Numbered from the stretch's first letter, positions 1 through 9,725 are shown. The stretch is 64,000 nt of DNA from Bacteroidota bacterium (GCA_013697245.1 JACCXH010000067.1:62001-126000); one strand, 5' to 3'. A program made the numbers and translations. The notes: generated by a model not told the origin, from the sequence alone.

Positions 1-3000
1 TTAATGCAGTTGGTTGTGTTATATTAAAGATCACTTGTCTTGGACACAAATTAGCATCGTTAACATTTAAAGTATAAGTACCCAAACATAAATTTGTTAC
101 AGTTTGTGTTCCTTGTCCGGTGATTGGACCTGATAACCAGTTAAGCGTATAAGTTGGAGTACCGCCTGAAACTGCAACTGTAATAGAACCGTTACATGCT
201 GCAAAACATTTTGCATTTGTAACTGCCGAGTTAACTGTAATTGAAGTTGCAGGTTGTGTAATAGCAATTGTTTGTGTGGTGATACAACCCGTTGACACAT
301 TGGTAACCGATATGTTATAGGTCCCTGTAAAAAGGCTGCTTGCCGTACTTACGTTGCCTATTGTTGTAAATCCAACAACGGGTGTCCATGTAAATGTAAA
401 TGGTCCTGCGCCAACCGCTGTAACAGTTGCTGCGCCATTATTTCCCCCAAAACAAGTTACAGATTGTGTATTGATATTTAATGTTGGTCCGGTTGGGTTA
501 GTTAATATCGCAGATAAAGTTGCAGAGCAGGCGCCAGCAGAAACAACTAATGAATAAGATCCTGCACCTAAACCGGAATAACAACTTGTTGCTGCACCAA
601 TGCCACCAGGCGGGGTCCATGCGAATGTATATGGGCCGCCGTTACCGCCGCTTGGCGTAGCGCAAATGCTTCCATTATTAACATTACAGGCCGAAGGATT
701 TGTTGTCGTGAATGTAGCTGCAATAGCAGGTTGAGAAGTAATTGTAAAAGCCGGAGGCGTTTTTATACAGCCATTTGCATCGGTAACTTTTAAAGTATAT
801 GTACCAACACATAATCCCGAAAGATTGGCTGTTGTTATTGCACCCGGACTCCATGAATAAGTTAAAGCACCGGTTCCACCGGATGCATTTGAATTAATTG
901 CGCCTGTACAATTACCAAAACAATTTACATTGGTTTGCGTTGGGGCAATTACAATTGCCGGAGGGTTTACAAATGAAATAGTAGCCGTGTTAGAACAGCC
1001 ATTAAAATCGGCTACCAGAACTGTATAGGTGCCGGCCCCCAGACCTGTTGCCACCTGAGTGGTTTGTGTTGGCAATGTCGGATTCCATGTGTAACTATAT
1101 GGTGCAAGTCCACCTAAAGGATTTGCAGTTGCTGTAGCAGTTAAACCACCAAAACACTGAATTGTAGATCCTGATGTAGCAACAGTTACACTCACGGTTT
1201 GCGCAATATTAACTGTGGCGGTTGCAGTGCAGCCTTTACTATCCGTTACTGTAGCAGTATAATTACCCGGACATAATGCACCAACAGCAGCATTTGTTCC
1301 AACCGAAACCGCTAAAGTGTTTGTCCATACAAATGAATAACCAGGCGTACCATTAGAAGGTGTAACCGTTGAAGCCCCCGTGCATGCATTACAGCTTGAT
1401 TTTATACCTGTGATGGCTGCAGACAATGCAATTGGAGAAGTAATTGTAAAATTAATGGATTGAGAGCATCCATTTGCATCTGTAATATTTGCAATATAAT
1501 TTCCTGCACATAAACCACCAATAATACCCGTAGTATTTGTTGTAGGAATAGGCAGTGTATTAAACTGGTAAACATAAGGAGGTGTTCCTCCTAAAGCAAC
1601 AACCGTTGCAGATCCATTACAACTGCCTGCACATGAAGTAGGAGCTGTTGTTTGAGTTATTGTGATAGATGAAGGGGTTGTAATTGTAGCTGTGGCTGAT
1701 TTTATACATCCTTTTGTATCGTTTACAACTAAAGTATAATTTCCGGCGCATAAACCTGAGTTTGGATTTCCTATCGGCCCGTTTGACCAAGTTAAAGTAT
1801 AACCGGGTGTACCACCGGCAACAACACCTATTAAATTACCATTACAACTACCAAAACAAGTTGGATTGGTTGCATTAATTGTAACTGTAATATCCGGTGG
1901 TTGGGTTAAAGTAGCCGTGGCGCTGGCCGTACATCCATTCGCATCGGTAACCGTTAAAACATAATTCCCTGCGCATTGTCCCGCGAGGGCTCCACCGGCA
2001 ACTGTTCCTGTTGGGGTTGTCCACACAAAATTATATAGAGGCGTTCCTCCAGCTATACTTCCGGCAAGGGTTCCGTTACACTGGTTAAAACAGTTAATGG
2101 AGGTAGTGCTGATGGAAGGTATTAAAGGATTTGGTTGTTGAATATTTATTGTAAACATTTGAACACAGCCTCCTGCCGAGCCAATAGTTAAAGAATAAAT
2201 ATTTGCGCACAGATTAATATAAGGCGGCGCTGTAAAAACAGTTGCTGTTGAAGAGGCCAATGTATAAGTATATGGTCCAGGAGGGCCAACAGGAATAGCA
2301 TTTATAGAGCCATTACAAACTGCGTTACAGCTCAAACTTCCGGTTGTTATGTTTGGTGTAACACTAGCAGGCTGTGTAATACTAACGGTTGTGGAAATGG
2401 GGCAAAGTGATACATCAGTAACCGAAATAGTAAATGCAGTGGCATTACAAACATTTGAGATCACGCCAGTACCCTGACCAACCGGGGGAGCGGGTGTCCA
2501 TGTAAAGTTAAACGGCCCGCCATTTCCACCAGATGGTGTAACTGTGGCAGCTCCATTACACAATCCAAAGCAGGTAATACTTTGCGAAGTAGCCGTTACA
2601 CTTAATGCAGGTGGTTGGGTAATAGTTACAAGAACTGTTCCGGTACATAATGAAGGCGCTTTAGCAATAATTGTATAAGACCCTGCACATAAATTGATCC
2701 ATGGCGGCAAGCTCGTAAGCGTTATTGTTGCAGATGTTAAAGTAAATGTAAATGGCCCTGGAGGGCCCGAAGCCACAGCGTTGATTATGGCATTACAACC
2801 AGGATTACAAGATACATTCGTAAATGTTGGTGTAACTGTTATTGGAGGAGGAGATGTAATAGTAAATTGTGGTGATGGCACTACAACACAATTATTAAAA
2901 TCTTTAATAGTTACCGTTTGTGTACCAACGCATAGATTTGTAATACTGTTTGTTGCCGTATTTGGACCCGGTGCCCATGTATAACTATAGGGTGCTGTAC

Positions 3001-4630
3001 CTCCCGTAACCGTTACAGAGGCCGTTCCATTACATAATCCACCGCAACTTATATTTGTTTGTGTTGGCGTGACCGTTAGCGCAGGCGGCTGTGTGATATT
3101 TGTACTGGCAGTTGCTGTACAGCCTTTGGTGTCAGTTACAGTTGCAGTTACAGGCCCTATACATAAACCGCTTGTAGCAGCTGTAACGCCGGATCCAACA
3201 ACACTATTGGTTGCCGTACTGAAATTAACCGTGTAGCCGGGTGTGCCGCCGGTAGGTGTAATTGAAAAAGCACCATCGCATAATAAATTACAGCTCACGC
3301 TTTTAGTAACCAAAGCAAGACTTATTGAAGGTGTCATTGCTAAAGAAGGCGTTGGCACAACCGTACAACCCTTACTATCTGTAATCGAATAGGTTTGTAA
3401 CCCACCACATAAATTGCTGATCAAAGTATTTGTTGCGGCAGCAATGGTAAAGGTTGGCCCCGGAATTATAGGGTTTACGTTTACTGTATACGGCCCTGTT
3501 CCACCGGTTATTTTTATTACCTGCGAACCATTACATTGACCAGCACAACTAGGCGAAGTACTGGCTAAGATGGCTAAATTAATTGGGGTTGGGTTTTGCG
3601 GTAATGTTGTATTTGTGATCGAGGCTAATGTAACAAACCCCTGATCTAAAGAGATATCAACCGCATTTCCTCCACAACCAGTCAGGCCTCCTATTGTAAA
3701 AACAGTTGGTCCAGCTAAAGTGACAGAATTTGATCCTAAAACAACAGAGATACAAGTTGCAAACGTACTAAAATTTAATGTAAACGGACCCGGTGCACAA
3801 GTAGGGTCAACAGTTACAGATATGGTAGCATCGTTACCGCCAAAACATGACGGATTTGTAAAGGAGTAAGAGATCGTACAAACCATATTTGCAATGGATT
3901 GTTGAATGATCTTATTTTGCGGATCGTTTAATTTTACTAGCGAAGAGTCAGCAATTTTTGCGATTACTTTCAGATCGTTCGAAAAATTTTGTGCCTTTGT
4001 TAAGAGCAATTTATTTTCGGAAATTAATATACTGCTATTTGAGTGTATATTAACCGTATTCTTTTTGGCTTCAATATCAAAGGCCTTTATTTGAGATTTA
4101 TTTAAATAGATCGTACCGGCTTCAAAACTTAAACTATTTGGTTTTTCAATTTCAAAAGAAAATAAATTCCATGACCCTTTTTTAAAATAAACATTTCCTT
4201 TAAGTTTGGTAAAGAGTGGCTTAAATTGATTGATATTATTGGTTTCCGAAGAAAGGATCAATGACGTGTTCGCATAATTTTCGACGTTGCGATTTAGTAT
4301 AAAATCCCCACTTACGGTAAGATCGGTAAAAGCTGTACCTGTAAGAACGATCTTATTACTATTGCTGATCACTTCAAAGGACCTGCAATTGTTATTTCCA
4401 ACAAAATTCACGATACATTTAGCAGTAGTAGATGACTTATCATCAAAAACCACGTCTGTATTTGAAGAAGGCACAATGTTTGTGGGCAAACCACCGGAAG
4501 TTAAACTCCAATGATTTTGATCGTTAAAATTACCACTACCTCCCACCCAATAAAGGGTTTGCGCTTTAAAAACGAGAACGGCAAAACAACAAAACAGAAA
4601 AAGTATAAATCTTTTCTTTCCCAAATACAT
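1..4630 (-). CDS. Giant SprB-repeat surface adhesin (N-terminal part; 3' end outside window)
   Basis: The minus-strand frame is open from an ATG at 4630 to the left edge, about 1543 codons, so the C-terminus and any T9SS sorting domain are missing. Residues 1-24 form a signal peptide (MYLGKKRFILFLFCCFAVLVFKAQ), followed by WVGGSGNFNDQNHWS, a motif that commonly opens Bacteroidota gliding and adhesion proteins. After about 260 non-repetitive residues come roughly 15-16 SprB-like repeats of 77-83 residues. Each ends in a short Cys-containing motif (C-F-G or C-N-G type) followed by an A-T-V strand. On the DNA these motifs fall near 3835, 3535, 3285, 3035, 2800, 2565, 2320, 2085, 1850, 1620, 1385, 1150, 918, 680, 450 and 205. 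SprB-family proteins are T9SS-exported filaments moved along the cell surface in gliding. That role here is inferred from the family. Confidence 0.88.
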   Translation of the reverse strand, partial: MYLGKKRFILFLFCCFAVLVFKAQTLYWVGGSGNFNDQNHWSLTSGGLPTNIVPSSNTDVVFDDKSSTTAKCIVNFVGNNNCRSFEVISNSNKIVLTGTAFTDLTVSGDFILNRNVENYANTSLILSSETNNINQFKPLFTKLKGNVYFKKGSWNLFSFEIEKPNSLSFEAGTIYLNKSQIKAFDIEAKKNTVNIHSNSSILISENKLLLTKAQNFSNDLKVIAKIADSSLVKLNDPQNKIIQQSIANMVCTISYSFTNPSCFGGNDATISVTVDPTCAPGPFTLNFSTFATCISVVLGSNSVTLAGPTVFTIGGLTGCGGNAVDISLDQGFVTLASITNTTLPQNPTPINLAILASTSPSCAGQCNGSQVIKITGGTGPYTVNVNPIIPGPTFTIAAATNTLISNLCGGLQTYSITDSKGCTVVPTPSLAMTPSISLALVTKSVSCNLLCDGAFSITPTGGTPGYTVNFSTATNSVVGSGVTAATSGLCIGPVTATVTDTKGCTATASTNITQPPALTVTPTQTNISCGGLCNGTASVTVTGGTAPYSYTWAPGPNTATNSITNLCVGTQTVTIKDFNNCVVVPSPQFTITSPPPITVTPTFTNVSCNPGCNAIINAVASGPPGPFTFTLTSATITLTSLPPWINLCAGSYTIIAKAPSLCTGTVLVTITQPPALSVTATSQSITCFGLCNGAATVTPSGGNGGPFNFTWTPAPPVGQGTGVISNVCNATAFTISVTDVSLCPISTTVSITQPASVTPNITTGSLSCNAVCNGSINAIPVGPPGPYTYTLASSTATVFTAPPYINLCANIYSLTIGSAGGCVQMFTINIQQPNPLIPSISTTSINCFNQCNGTLAGSIAGGTPLYNFVWTTPTGTVAGGALAGQCAGNYVLTVTDANGCTASATATLTQPPDITVTINATNPTCFGSCNGNLIGVVAGGTPGYTLTWSNGPIGNPNSGLCAGNYTLVVNDTKGCIKSATATITTPSSITITQTTAPTSCAGSCNGSATVVALGGTPPYVYQFNTLPIPTTNTTGIIGGLCAGNYIANITDANGCSQSINFTITSPIALSAAITGIKSSCNACTGASTVTPSNGTPGYSFVWTNTLAVSVGTNAAVGALCPGNYTATVTDSKGCTATATVNIAQTVSVTVATSGSTIQCFGGLTATATANPLGGLAPYSYTWNPTLPTQTTQVATGLGAGTYTVLVADFNGCSNTATISFVNPPAIVIAPTQTNVNCFGNCTGAINSNASGGTGALTYSWSPGAITTANLSGLCVGTYTLKVTDANGCIKTPPAFTITSQPAIAATFTTTNPSACNVNNGSICATPSGGNGGPYTFAWTPPGGIGAATSCYSGLGAGSYSLVVSAGACSATLSAILTNPTGPTLNINTQSVTCFGGNNGAATVTAVGAGPFTFTWTPVVGFTTIGNVSTASSLFTGTYNISVTNVSTGCITTQTIAITQPATSITVNSAVTNAKCFAACNGSITVAVSGGTPTYTLNWLSGPITGQGTQTVTNLCLGTYTLNVNDANLCPRQVIFNITQPTAL

Positions 4631-4753
4631 ATAATTTAACTTATTTTACGAAAATAAAGTATAATTGGTTACTAATATACAACAAATAACAACATAATTA
4701 ACAATCTGACTGTGCAAACTTTTGGTCTCTTAAACTGAAAAATATTTATATTA

Positions 4754-5314
4754 ATGAACGATAAAGAAAAAAATTCATGGAAAACACTTTCCAGCGAATT
4801 AAAATTTGAAACACCCTGGATATCTGTAACCAAGCACGATGTATTAAATCCGGCCGGTAAGCCCGGCATATACGGTGTGGTAACTTTTAAAAATCTGGCC
4901 ATAGGTGTTTTACCTATTGATAACGAATATAATACATGGTTGGTTGGGCAGTGGCGCTATCCATTGGGTGAATATAGCTGGGAAATTCCTGAAGGTGGAG
5001 GGCCACTGAGTGAAGAGCCTTTAGCATCTGCCAAACGCGAACTAAAAGAAGAGACAGGGATTGTAGCAAAAAAATATACCCAAATAGCCAGAATGCACAC
5101 AAGCAACTCGGCAACAACCGAATACGCCATTTTATTTGTTGCTCAGGACCTTGAATTTACTGAAGCAGAACCCGAGGAAAGTGAAGACCTGCAAATTAAA
5201 AAAGTTACTTTTAAGCAAGCATACGATATGGTTATGTCTGGTGAAATAACCGACTCGTTGAGTATGATAGCTATTTTAAAAGCAAAAATTTTAATTGACG
5301 ATGGAAAACTATAA
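4754..5314 (+). CDS. Nudix hydrolase, ADP-ribose pyrophosphatase-like
   Basis: A 186-residue cytosolic protein with a complete Nudix box (G-x5-E-x7-REL-x-EETG-I) around residues 79-101, beginning at GGGPLSEEP and ending at EETGI. The preceding segment, WLVGQWRYPLGEYSWEIPEGG, is typical of ADP-ribose and nucleotide-sugar pyrophosphatases (NUDT5/NudF group). The catalytic glutamates of the box are intact. Expected reaction: Mg-dependent cleavage of ADP-ribose or a related nucleotide sugar to AMP plus a sugar phosphate; the substrate cannot be read from sequence. It stands alone between the minus-strand adhesin and the isomerase gene 75 bases downstream. The ATG at 4754 is the first start that keeps the N-terminal strand. 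Confidence 0.85.
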   Translation: MNDKEKNSWKTLSSELKFETPWISVTKHDVLNPAGKPGIYGVVTFKNLAIGVLPIDNEYNTWLVGQWRYPLGEYSWEIPEGGGPLSEEPLASAKRELKEETGIVAKKYTQIARMHTSNSATTEYAILFVAQDLEFTEAEPEESEDLQIKKVTFKQAYDMVMSGEITDSLSMIAILKAKILIDDGKL

Positions 5315-5389
5315 GCTTTTAAATTAATTATACCAACACCGCTTGCTACTTTATATTACAGATTTTATTTCTACTTTTACATTCTATAA

Positions 5390-6370
5390 ATGAAAGCGCT
5401 AGTACAAAATTTTACTACACAGTTAAACGAAGCAAAGGCCATTGCCGACAAGGCAATTATTTCTTCTTCTCAAAACATTAATAATATTGTAATTACCGGT
5501 TTGGGTGGTTCGGGTATTGGCGGCACTATTATTTATGAATTAATTTCCGATTCGTGTAAAGTTCCTATTGTTATTAATAAGGATTATTTTTTACCTGCTT
5601 TTGTAGATGCAAATACTTTATTAATTGTTTCAAGTTACTCTGGTAATACGGAAGAAACTTTAAGCGCCATGCAACAGGCCATTTCTAAAAAGGTGCAAAT
5701 CGTTTGCATTACAAGTGGAGGCAAAGTTTTAGAATTAGCCAAACAACACCAATTTGATTTTATTGAGATCCCGGGCGGTAATCCGCCGCGTTCTTGTATT
5801 GGTTATTCCTTAGTGCAATTAATAAAAGTTTTAGTAGCCAAAGGTTTTGCCGATAAAAAATTATTTTCTGACCTTGAAGCTTCTATTGCTTTATTGGATA
5901 AAGAACATATTGCCATTAAAACCGAAGCGCAAAAAATTGCCGGAAAATTACTAAATAAGATTTGCGTGATTTATTCATTAGGTACCTGCGAAGGTGCTGT
6001 TGTGCGTTTTAGACAACAAATAAATGAGAATAGTAAGATGCTATGTTGGCATCATGTTTTTCCGGAAATGAACCACAACGAATTAGTTGGATGGACAACA
6101 AAAAATGATAGTTTAGTGGTGATCACTTTTCATACTTCGTTTGATTATGGCCGCACCCAAAAACGTTATACTGTTTGCAAACCTATCTTCGAAAAATATT
6201 CGAGCGGAGTGATTGATATTGCAGCGAAAGGAGAAAGCAAACTTGAACAATTTTTATACCTTATAAATATTGGCGATTGGATAAGCTGCTATGTTGCAGA
6301 ATTAAGAGGCATTGATCCTGTGGAAGTAAATGTGATCGATCATTTAAAAGCCGAACTCGCAAAATTTTAG
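5390..6370 (+). CDS. Bifunctional phosphoglucose/phosphomannose isomerase
   Basis: A 326-residue SIS-domain protein of the bifunctional PGI/PMI family. Visible motifs are GLGGSGIGG (about residues 38-46, phosphosugar loop), SSYSGNTEET (about 83-92), GNPPRSCIGYSL, and PEMNHNELVGW (about 223-233), which contains the family's catalytic Glu/His region. The C-terminal helix contains DPVEVNVIDHLKAEL, with the conserved Lys. The enzyme interconverts fructose-6-P with glucose-6-P and mannose-6-P, feeding glycolysis and mannose-containing glycans. The two SIS lobes make up the whole length, as in the family. lipB follows after 2 bases, so the two are probably co-transcribed. Confidence 0.9.
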   Translation: MKALVQNFTTQLNEAKAIADKAIISSSQNINNIVITGLGGSGIGGTIIYELISDSCKVPIVINKDYFLPAFVDANTLLIVSSYSGNTEETLSAMQQAISKKVQIVCITSGGKVLELAKQHQFDFIEIPGGNPPRSCIGYSLVQLIKVLVAKGFADKKLFSDLEASIALLDKEHIAIKTEAQKIAGKLLNKICVIYSLGTCEGAVVRFRQQINENSKMLCWHHVFPEMNHNELVGWTTKNDSLVVITFHTSFDYGRTQKRYTVCKPIFEKYSSGVIDIAAKGESKLEQFLYLINIGDWISCYVAELRGIDPVEVNVIDHLKAELAKF

Positions 6371-6372
6371 GT

Positions 6373-7080
6373 TTGCAAAATAAAAAGATCATATTCCGCG
6401 ATCTGGGTTTAATGGATTATAAAGCTTGCTGGGATTACCAGGAAAAACTTTTTAACGAAACCGTTCAGCAAAAAATCTCTAACCGCGACCTTCCTCCCGA
6501 AAAACAAATTCCTACAAAAAATTATTTGTTATTTGTTGAGCACCCGCATGTTTACACATTGGGAAAAAGTGGTGATGAAAAAAATCTATTACTTAACGAA
6601 AAACAACTGATTGAAAAAAACTCCACTTATTATAAAATAAATCGTGGCGGCGATATTACCTATCATGGTCCAGGCCAATTAGTAGCATACCCGATTTTAG
6701 ACCTGGATAATTTTTTTACAGATATTCATAAATATTTACGACTGCTTGAAGAAACAATTATTGTTACTTTAAAAGAATATGGTATTGAAAGTGGCCGAAG
6801 CAAAGGCGAAACCGGCGTTTGGCTGGATGAGGAAAACAAATTAAAAGCCCGAAAAATATGTGCAATGGGCGTGCGCTGCAGTCGATGGGTAACCATGCAT
6901 GGCTGGGGTTTTAATGTAAACGCTGATCTTGATTATTTTAATAACATTATTCCCTGTGGGATAAATGATAAAGCTGTAACAAGTTTAAATAAAGAACTTG
7001 GTGTTGAAATTGACATGTCGGAAATCAAAGAAAAATTAAAAAAGAATTTCGCAGATTTATTTGAAGCAATTATAATTTAA
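6373..7080 (+). CDS. lipB: Lipoyl(octanoyl) transferase LipB
   Basis: A 235-residue LipB that moves octanoate from octanoyl-ACP to lipoyl domains, the first step of protein lipoylation. Signatures are RGGDITYHGPGQLVAYPI, the active-site Lys in ARKICAMGVR (about K161), MHGWGFNVN, and the catalytic Cys in IIPCGINDKAVTSL (about C195). The only start that retains the first beta strand (KIIFRDLGLMDYK) is a TTG at 6373, two bases after the upstream stop codon. Translational coupling to the isomerase gene is likely. No lipA is seen in the window. Confidence 0.92.
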   Translation: MQNKKIIFRDLGLMDYKACWDYQEKLFNETVQQKISNRDLPPEKQIPTKNYLLFVEHPHVYTLGKSGDEKNLLLNEKQLIEKNSTYYKINRGGDITYHGPGQLVAYPILDLDNFFTDIHKYLRLLEETIIVTLKEYGIESGRSKGETGVWLDEENKLKARKICAMGVRCSRWVTMHGWGFNVNADLDYFNNIIPCGINDKAVTSLNKELGVEIDMSEIKEKLKKNFADLFEAIII

Positions 7081-7168
7081 CCACTATGATCATTAAGTTT
7101 ATTACAAGTCCTCAAAGATAATTAATATCCTTGTTCACTTTGTGATTTCTCTGTGCGCTTTTAGGTTA
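7081..7168. repeat. Degenerate AACCAC-type palindromic repeat after lipB
   Basis: Starting directly at the lipB stop (TAACCACTATGATC) and ending with TTTGTGATTTCTCTGTGCGC and AGGTT, this segment resembles the AACCAC...GTGGTT family found at 32792-32847, 49785-49926 and 51115-51248, but with decayed arms. It is a weak assignment based on the starting motif and base style. Confidence 0.35.
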
Positions 7169-7172
7169 AGTA

Positions 7173-7970
7173 TTAATACGGATTTTGTTTCCGAATCAGC
7201 TTTGAAAATAATTTTGGGAAGAAGCGTTTAATTTTTACCATTAAAATTTCTTTTCCGCCAATATATATTTCTTCTTTATTGTTTAAGATCCCCGAAATTA
7301 TTTGTTTTGCACAGTCTTCGGCACTTAAGGCTTCTTCATGGCTTTCGTCCATTTTATTATGAGGCGCACCAGTACTTGTTACGGCATTTAGCGAAACGTT
7401 AGTCTTTATTTTTCCGGGGCAAACAATCAAGGTTTTGATCCCCGCTTTTTCAGTCTCTAAACGCAAGGATTCGTAAAAACCATGCAGTGCATGTTTTGCA
7501 GCACTATAAGATGTACGCAAATAAAAACCAAATTTGCCAGCAATGCTGCTTATCGCAACTAGGTGGCCGGTCTTTTGGCGTTTCATATAGGGCAAAACCG
7601 CTTTAGTTAACGCTACATAGGAAAAATAATTTACTTCCATTAATTGGCGATCTATCTCAATAGGTGTTTCAATAGCTTCAGAACGCTGACTGTAGCCGCC
7701 GTTATTAATTAAGATATCTATTCTTCCAAATTTATTAATTACCTGTGCCGCTAAGCCGGAGGCGTTTTTTGTATCGCTCAGATCAAAAGGTAATATCATC
7801 AAATCAAGATCCGGCAATTGAGTTAATGCGCCAACCCGTTTTAATTCATCTTCCCTTCTTGCCGATAAAATTAAACGAGCCTCATATTTAGCTAACTTCA
7901 AAGCCAGAGCCTCGCCAATACCCGAAGATGCTCCTGTTATCCAAATAACTTTATCTTTAAACTCCCTCAT
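7173..7970 (-). CDS. Short-chain dehydrogenase/reductase (SDR)
   Basis: A 265-residue classical SDR. It has the cofactor motif TGASSGIGEA at residues 12-21, DLS near residue 64, NNGG in place of NNAG (about 89-92), catalytic Ser in AISSIAG, and Y-x3-K as YSAAKHA. The C-terminal stretch (KIKRFFPKLFSKLIRKQ) is basic and amphipathic, as in membrane-associated SDRs acting on lipids or retinoid-like substrates. The reaction is NAD(P)-dependent oxidation or reduction; the substrate is unknown. Its start overlaps the stop of the GT9 gene by 4 bases, so it belongs to the same minus-strand operon as the two glycosyltransferases. Confidence 0.85.
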   Translation of the reverse strand: MREFKDKVIWITGASSGIGEALALKLAKYEARLILSARREDELKRVGALTQLPDLDLMILPFDLSDTKNASGLAAQVINKFGRIDILINNGGYSQRSEAIETPIEIDRQLMEVNYFSYVALTKAVLPYMKRQKTGHLVAISSIAGKFGFYLRTSYSAAKHALHGFYESLRLETEKAGIKTLIVCPGKIKTNVSLNAVTSTGAPHNKMDESHEEALSAEDCAKQIISGILNNKEEIYIGGKEILMVKIKRFFPKLFSKLIRKQNPY

Positions 7971-8917
7971 TTTAATTCCAATAAATCTACAATTTGTTTT
8001 GGATTAATTTTACTAATGCAATTACAATCTTTTCCACTTTTACAATCGGCGCATTCTTTATCAAAAACCACAAAATGCGCATTCTTCCCTATTGGCATCC
8101 ACCTACCCGGGTGTATTGGCCTTTTTGGAACAAATAAACCAATTGCTTTTTTATTTAAAGCGGCCGCTATGTGCAAAGGCCCTGTACTTGCAGCAACCAA
8201 TACCTGGCAGGAATTAATAAAAGCAATAAATTGTTGTAAAGATAATTTACCTGTGAGATCAGTTATATTTTCATTTTTCAAAAACTCCGGCATTAATTTT
8301 CCTTCTTGCTCTGTTCCACTCACAAAGATCTTGTATTTATCTTTTGATAAAAGCGCAACCAGTTTCTCAAAATTATCTATGCCCCACTCGCGTGCGCTGC
8401 CCTTGCTTTTTGGATGAAGAATGATATTTATTTTAGTTGGATCGATCCATTTTTTAAACTCATCATCTAATTTTGGAACTTTAGAAAAACCATAATAACT
8501 TGAAATTTCATTTAGTGAAACAGAGGTTTCTATATTTAAAAATTCTAATAATTTAAAGTTCAGTTGCGCTTCGTGCAGATTGGAATTTTTTCGTGATAAT
8601 TTAATTAGTTTGTTGCAAGTCAGCCAATGATAGATCCTGTTTGTTGTGCCGGCCCGTAAAGGAATACCTGCCTGTTTTGCTAATTGCGCGATCTCTTTTT
8701 TTGGAAATACATGTAAAAAAACATCTCCGTTGATCTTTTTTAATTTATCAATTCGCTCTTGTGCTGATAATTTTTCGAGTTCATCGTAATTAATAAATTC
8801 ATCTACGTGTTCGCTCAAAACAATGATATCTTTTGTGTAACTTCTTCCTAAAAAAAGCACTTTGCAATCGGGAAAATTCTTTTTTATAAAACCAGCCATT
8901 GGCAGAGTAAGCACCAC
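7967..8917 (-). CDS. Glycosyltransferase family 9 (heptosyltransferase-like)
   Basis: GT9 proteins transfer heptose or related sugars to the LPS core at the inner membrane face. Recognisable parts are ADP-sugar site ILHPKSKGSAREWGIDNFEKL, the GPLHIAAAL motif (STGPLHIAAALNKKAIGLF) and a Cys-rich C-terminus (ECADCKSGKDCNC). The GTG at 8917 begins inside the conserved GT9 N-terminal motif. The same frame continues upstream as KIILSRTDSIGDVVLTLP, and the Asp in DSIGD is normally essential. No ATG, GTG or TTG precedes it before the in-frame stop near 9005, so the true start may be a rare ATA (8950) or ATT (8947), next to the stop of the GT2 gene. Confidence 0.82.
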   Translation of the reverse strand: MVLTLPMAGFIKKNFPDCKVLFLGRSYTKDIIVLSEHVDEFINYDELEKLSAQERIDKLKKINGDVFLHVFPKKEIAQLAKQAGIPLRAGTTNRIYHWLTCNKLIKLSRKNSNLHEAQLNFKLLEFLNIETSVSLNEISSYYGFSKVPKLDDEFKKWIDPTKINIILHPKSKGSAREWGIDNFEKLVALLSKDKYKIFVSGTEQEGKLMPEFLKNENITDLTGKLSLQQFIAFINSCQVLVAASTGPLHIAAALNKKAIGLFVPKRPIHPGRWMPIGKNAHFVVFDKECADCKSGKDCNCISKINPKQIVDLLELK

Positions 8918-8957
8918 ATCGCCAATACTATCAGTTCGGCTTAAAATTATTTTAAAA

Positions 8958-9725
8958 TTATTTGGCTGCGTTTTGATGATAAAGATCTTTAAGTTTTTTA
9001 TATTTTAAATAGGTGGCATAAGCCGAAATTCTTGAAATAAGATAACCGGCCTTGCCATCTAAAAATCCGAGTTTTAATAAATAATGGTCTATAAATTTTG
9101 CAACCGGGTTAATGATCAGTTTAAACAGCGGTGCTTTTTTTCCATTCTCAAAATAAGCTTTTGCAGAGATACTTGTAAAATAATCTACCTGTTTATAATG
9201 ATCGCTTACAGAATAATAACTGTAATGTAAAATATCACCTTTTAAACTTCCTGCATTTTTATCGCCCGCAAATAATTCATATTTGTCGTGCGGGTTAATG
9301 CCTGTCCAATGGCCTTTTGATCTATCCCACAAACGTAATTTTCTATCAGGGTACCAACCGCAGTGTTTTACCCAATGCCCACAGTAATTCGTCAGGCGGT
9401 TCATATAATACCCTTCTTTGGTAAAGTTCTTTTTTATTTCAAGTATAGATCCTTTAAGTTTTTCATCAAGGGCCTCATCGGCATCGAGCGAAAGCACATG
9501 AGGATTGGAAGCGTAGGTTATTGCCCGGTTCTTTTGTTGAATATGGCCATCAAAGGCATTCTGAAAGAATTTTACCCCATGCTTTTCGCAGATAGCCTGT
9601 GTTTTGTCTGTGCTAAACGAATCTAAAACCACAATTTCGTCAGCCACCTCTTTAACGGAGAGCAAACAACGCTCAATGTTCGTTTCTTCGTTAAAAGTAA
9701 TTATAACAACCGACAGTTTTACCAC
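8958..9725 (-). CDS. Glycosyltransferase family 2, WaaE/KdtX-like
   Basis: A 255-residue GT-A enzyme. The N-terminus MVKLSVVIITFNEETNIERCLLSV, the DSFSTD turn and the DxD-like SLDADEALDE (about residues 79-88) are those of the WaaE/KdtX group, which adds sugars to the inner LPS core. NRLTNYCGHWVKHCGWYPDRKLRLW is also typical of this group. The C-terminus is basic and partly hydrophobic, consistent with membrane association. It starts with GTG at 9725; no ATG lies upstream in frame. It is the first gene of a minus-strand cluster with GT9 and SDR genes, which supports a role in LPS or envelope glycan assembly. The acceptor cannot be deduced. Confidence 0.85.
   Translation of the reverse strand: MVKLSVVIITFNEETNIERCLLSVKEVADEIVVLDSFSTDKTQAICEKHGVKFFQNAFDGHIQQKNRAITYASNPHVLSLDADEALDEKLKGSILEIKKNFTKEGYYMNRLTNYCGHWVKHCGWYPDRKLRLWDRSKGHWTGINPHDKYELFAGDKNAGSLKGDILHYSYYSVSDHYKQVDYFTSISAKAYFENGKKAPLFKLIINPVAKFIDHYLLKLGFLDGKAGYLISRISAYATYLKYKKLKDLYHQNAAK

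Noticed and set aside
2694-2984. 96-codon plus-strand open frame opposite the SprB-repeat gene
   Set aside because: It is antisense to the long minus-strand frame, has valine/glycine-rich nonsense composition caused by the repeats, and lacks a promoter or signal peptide.
1-4000. Regular 235-bp spacing as a CRISPR-like array
   Set aside because: The period is protein-coding (SprB repeats), the DNA repeats are diverged, and there are no short identical repeats with unique spacers.
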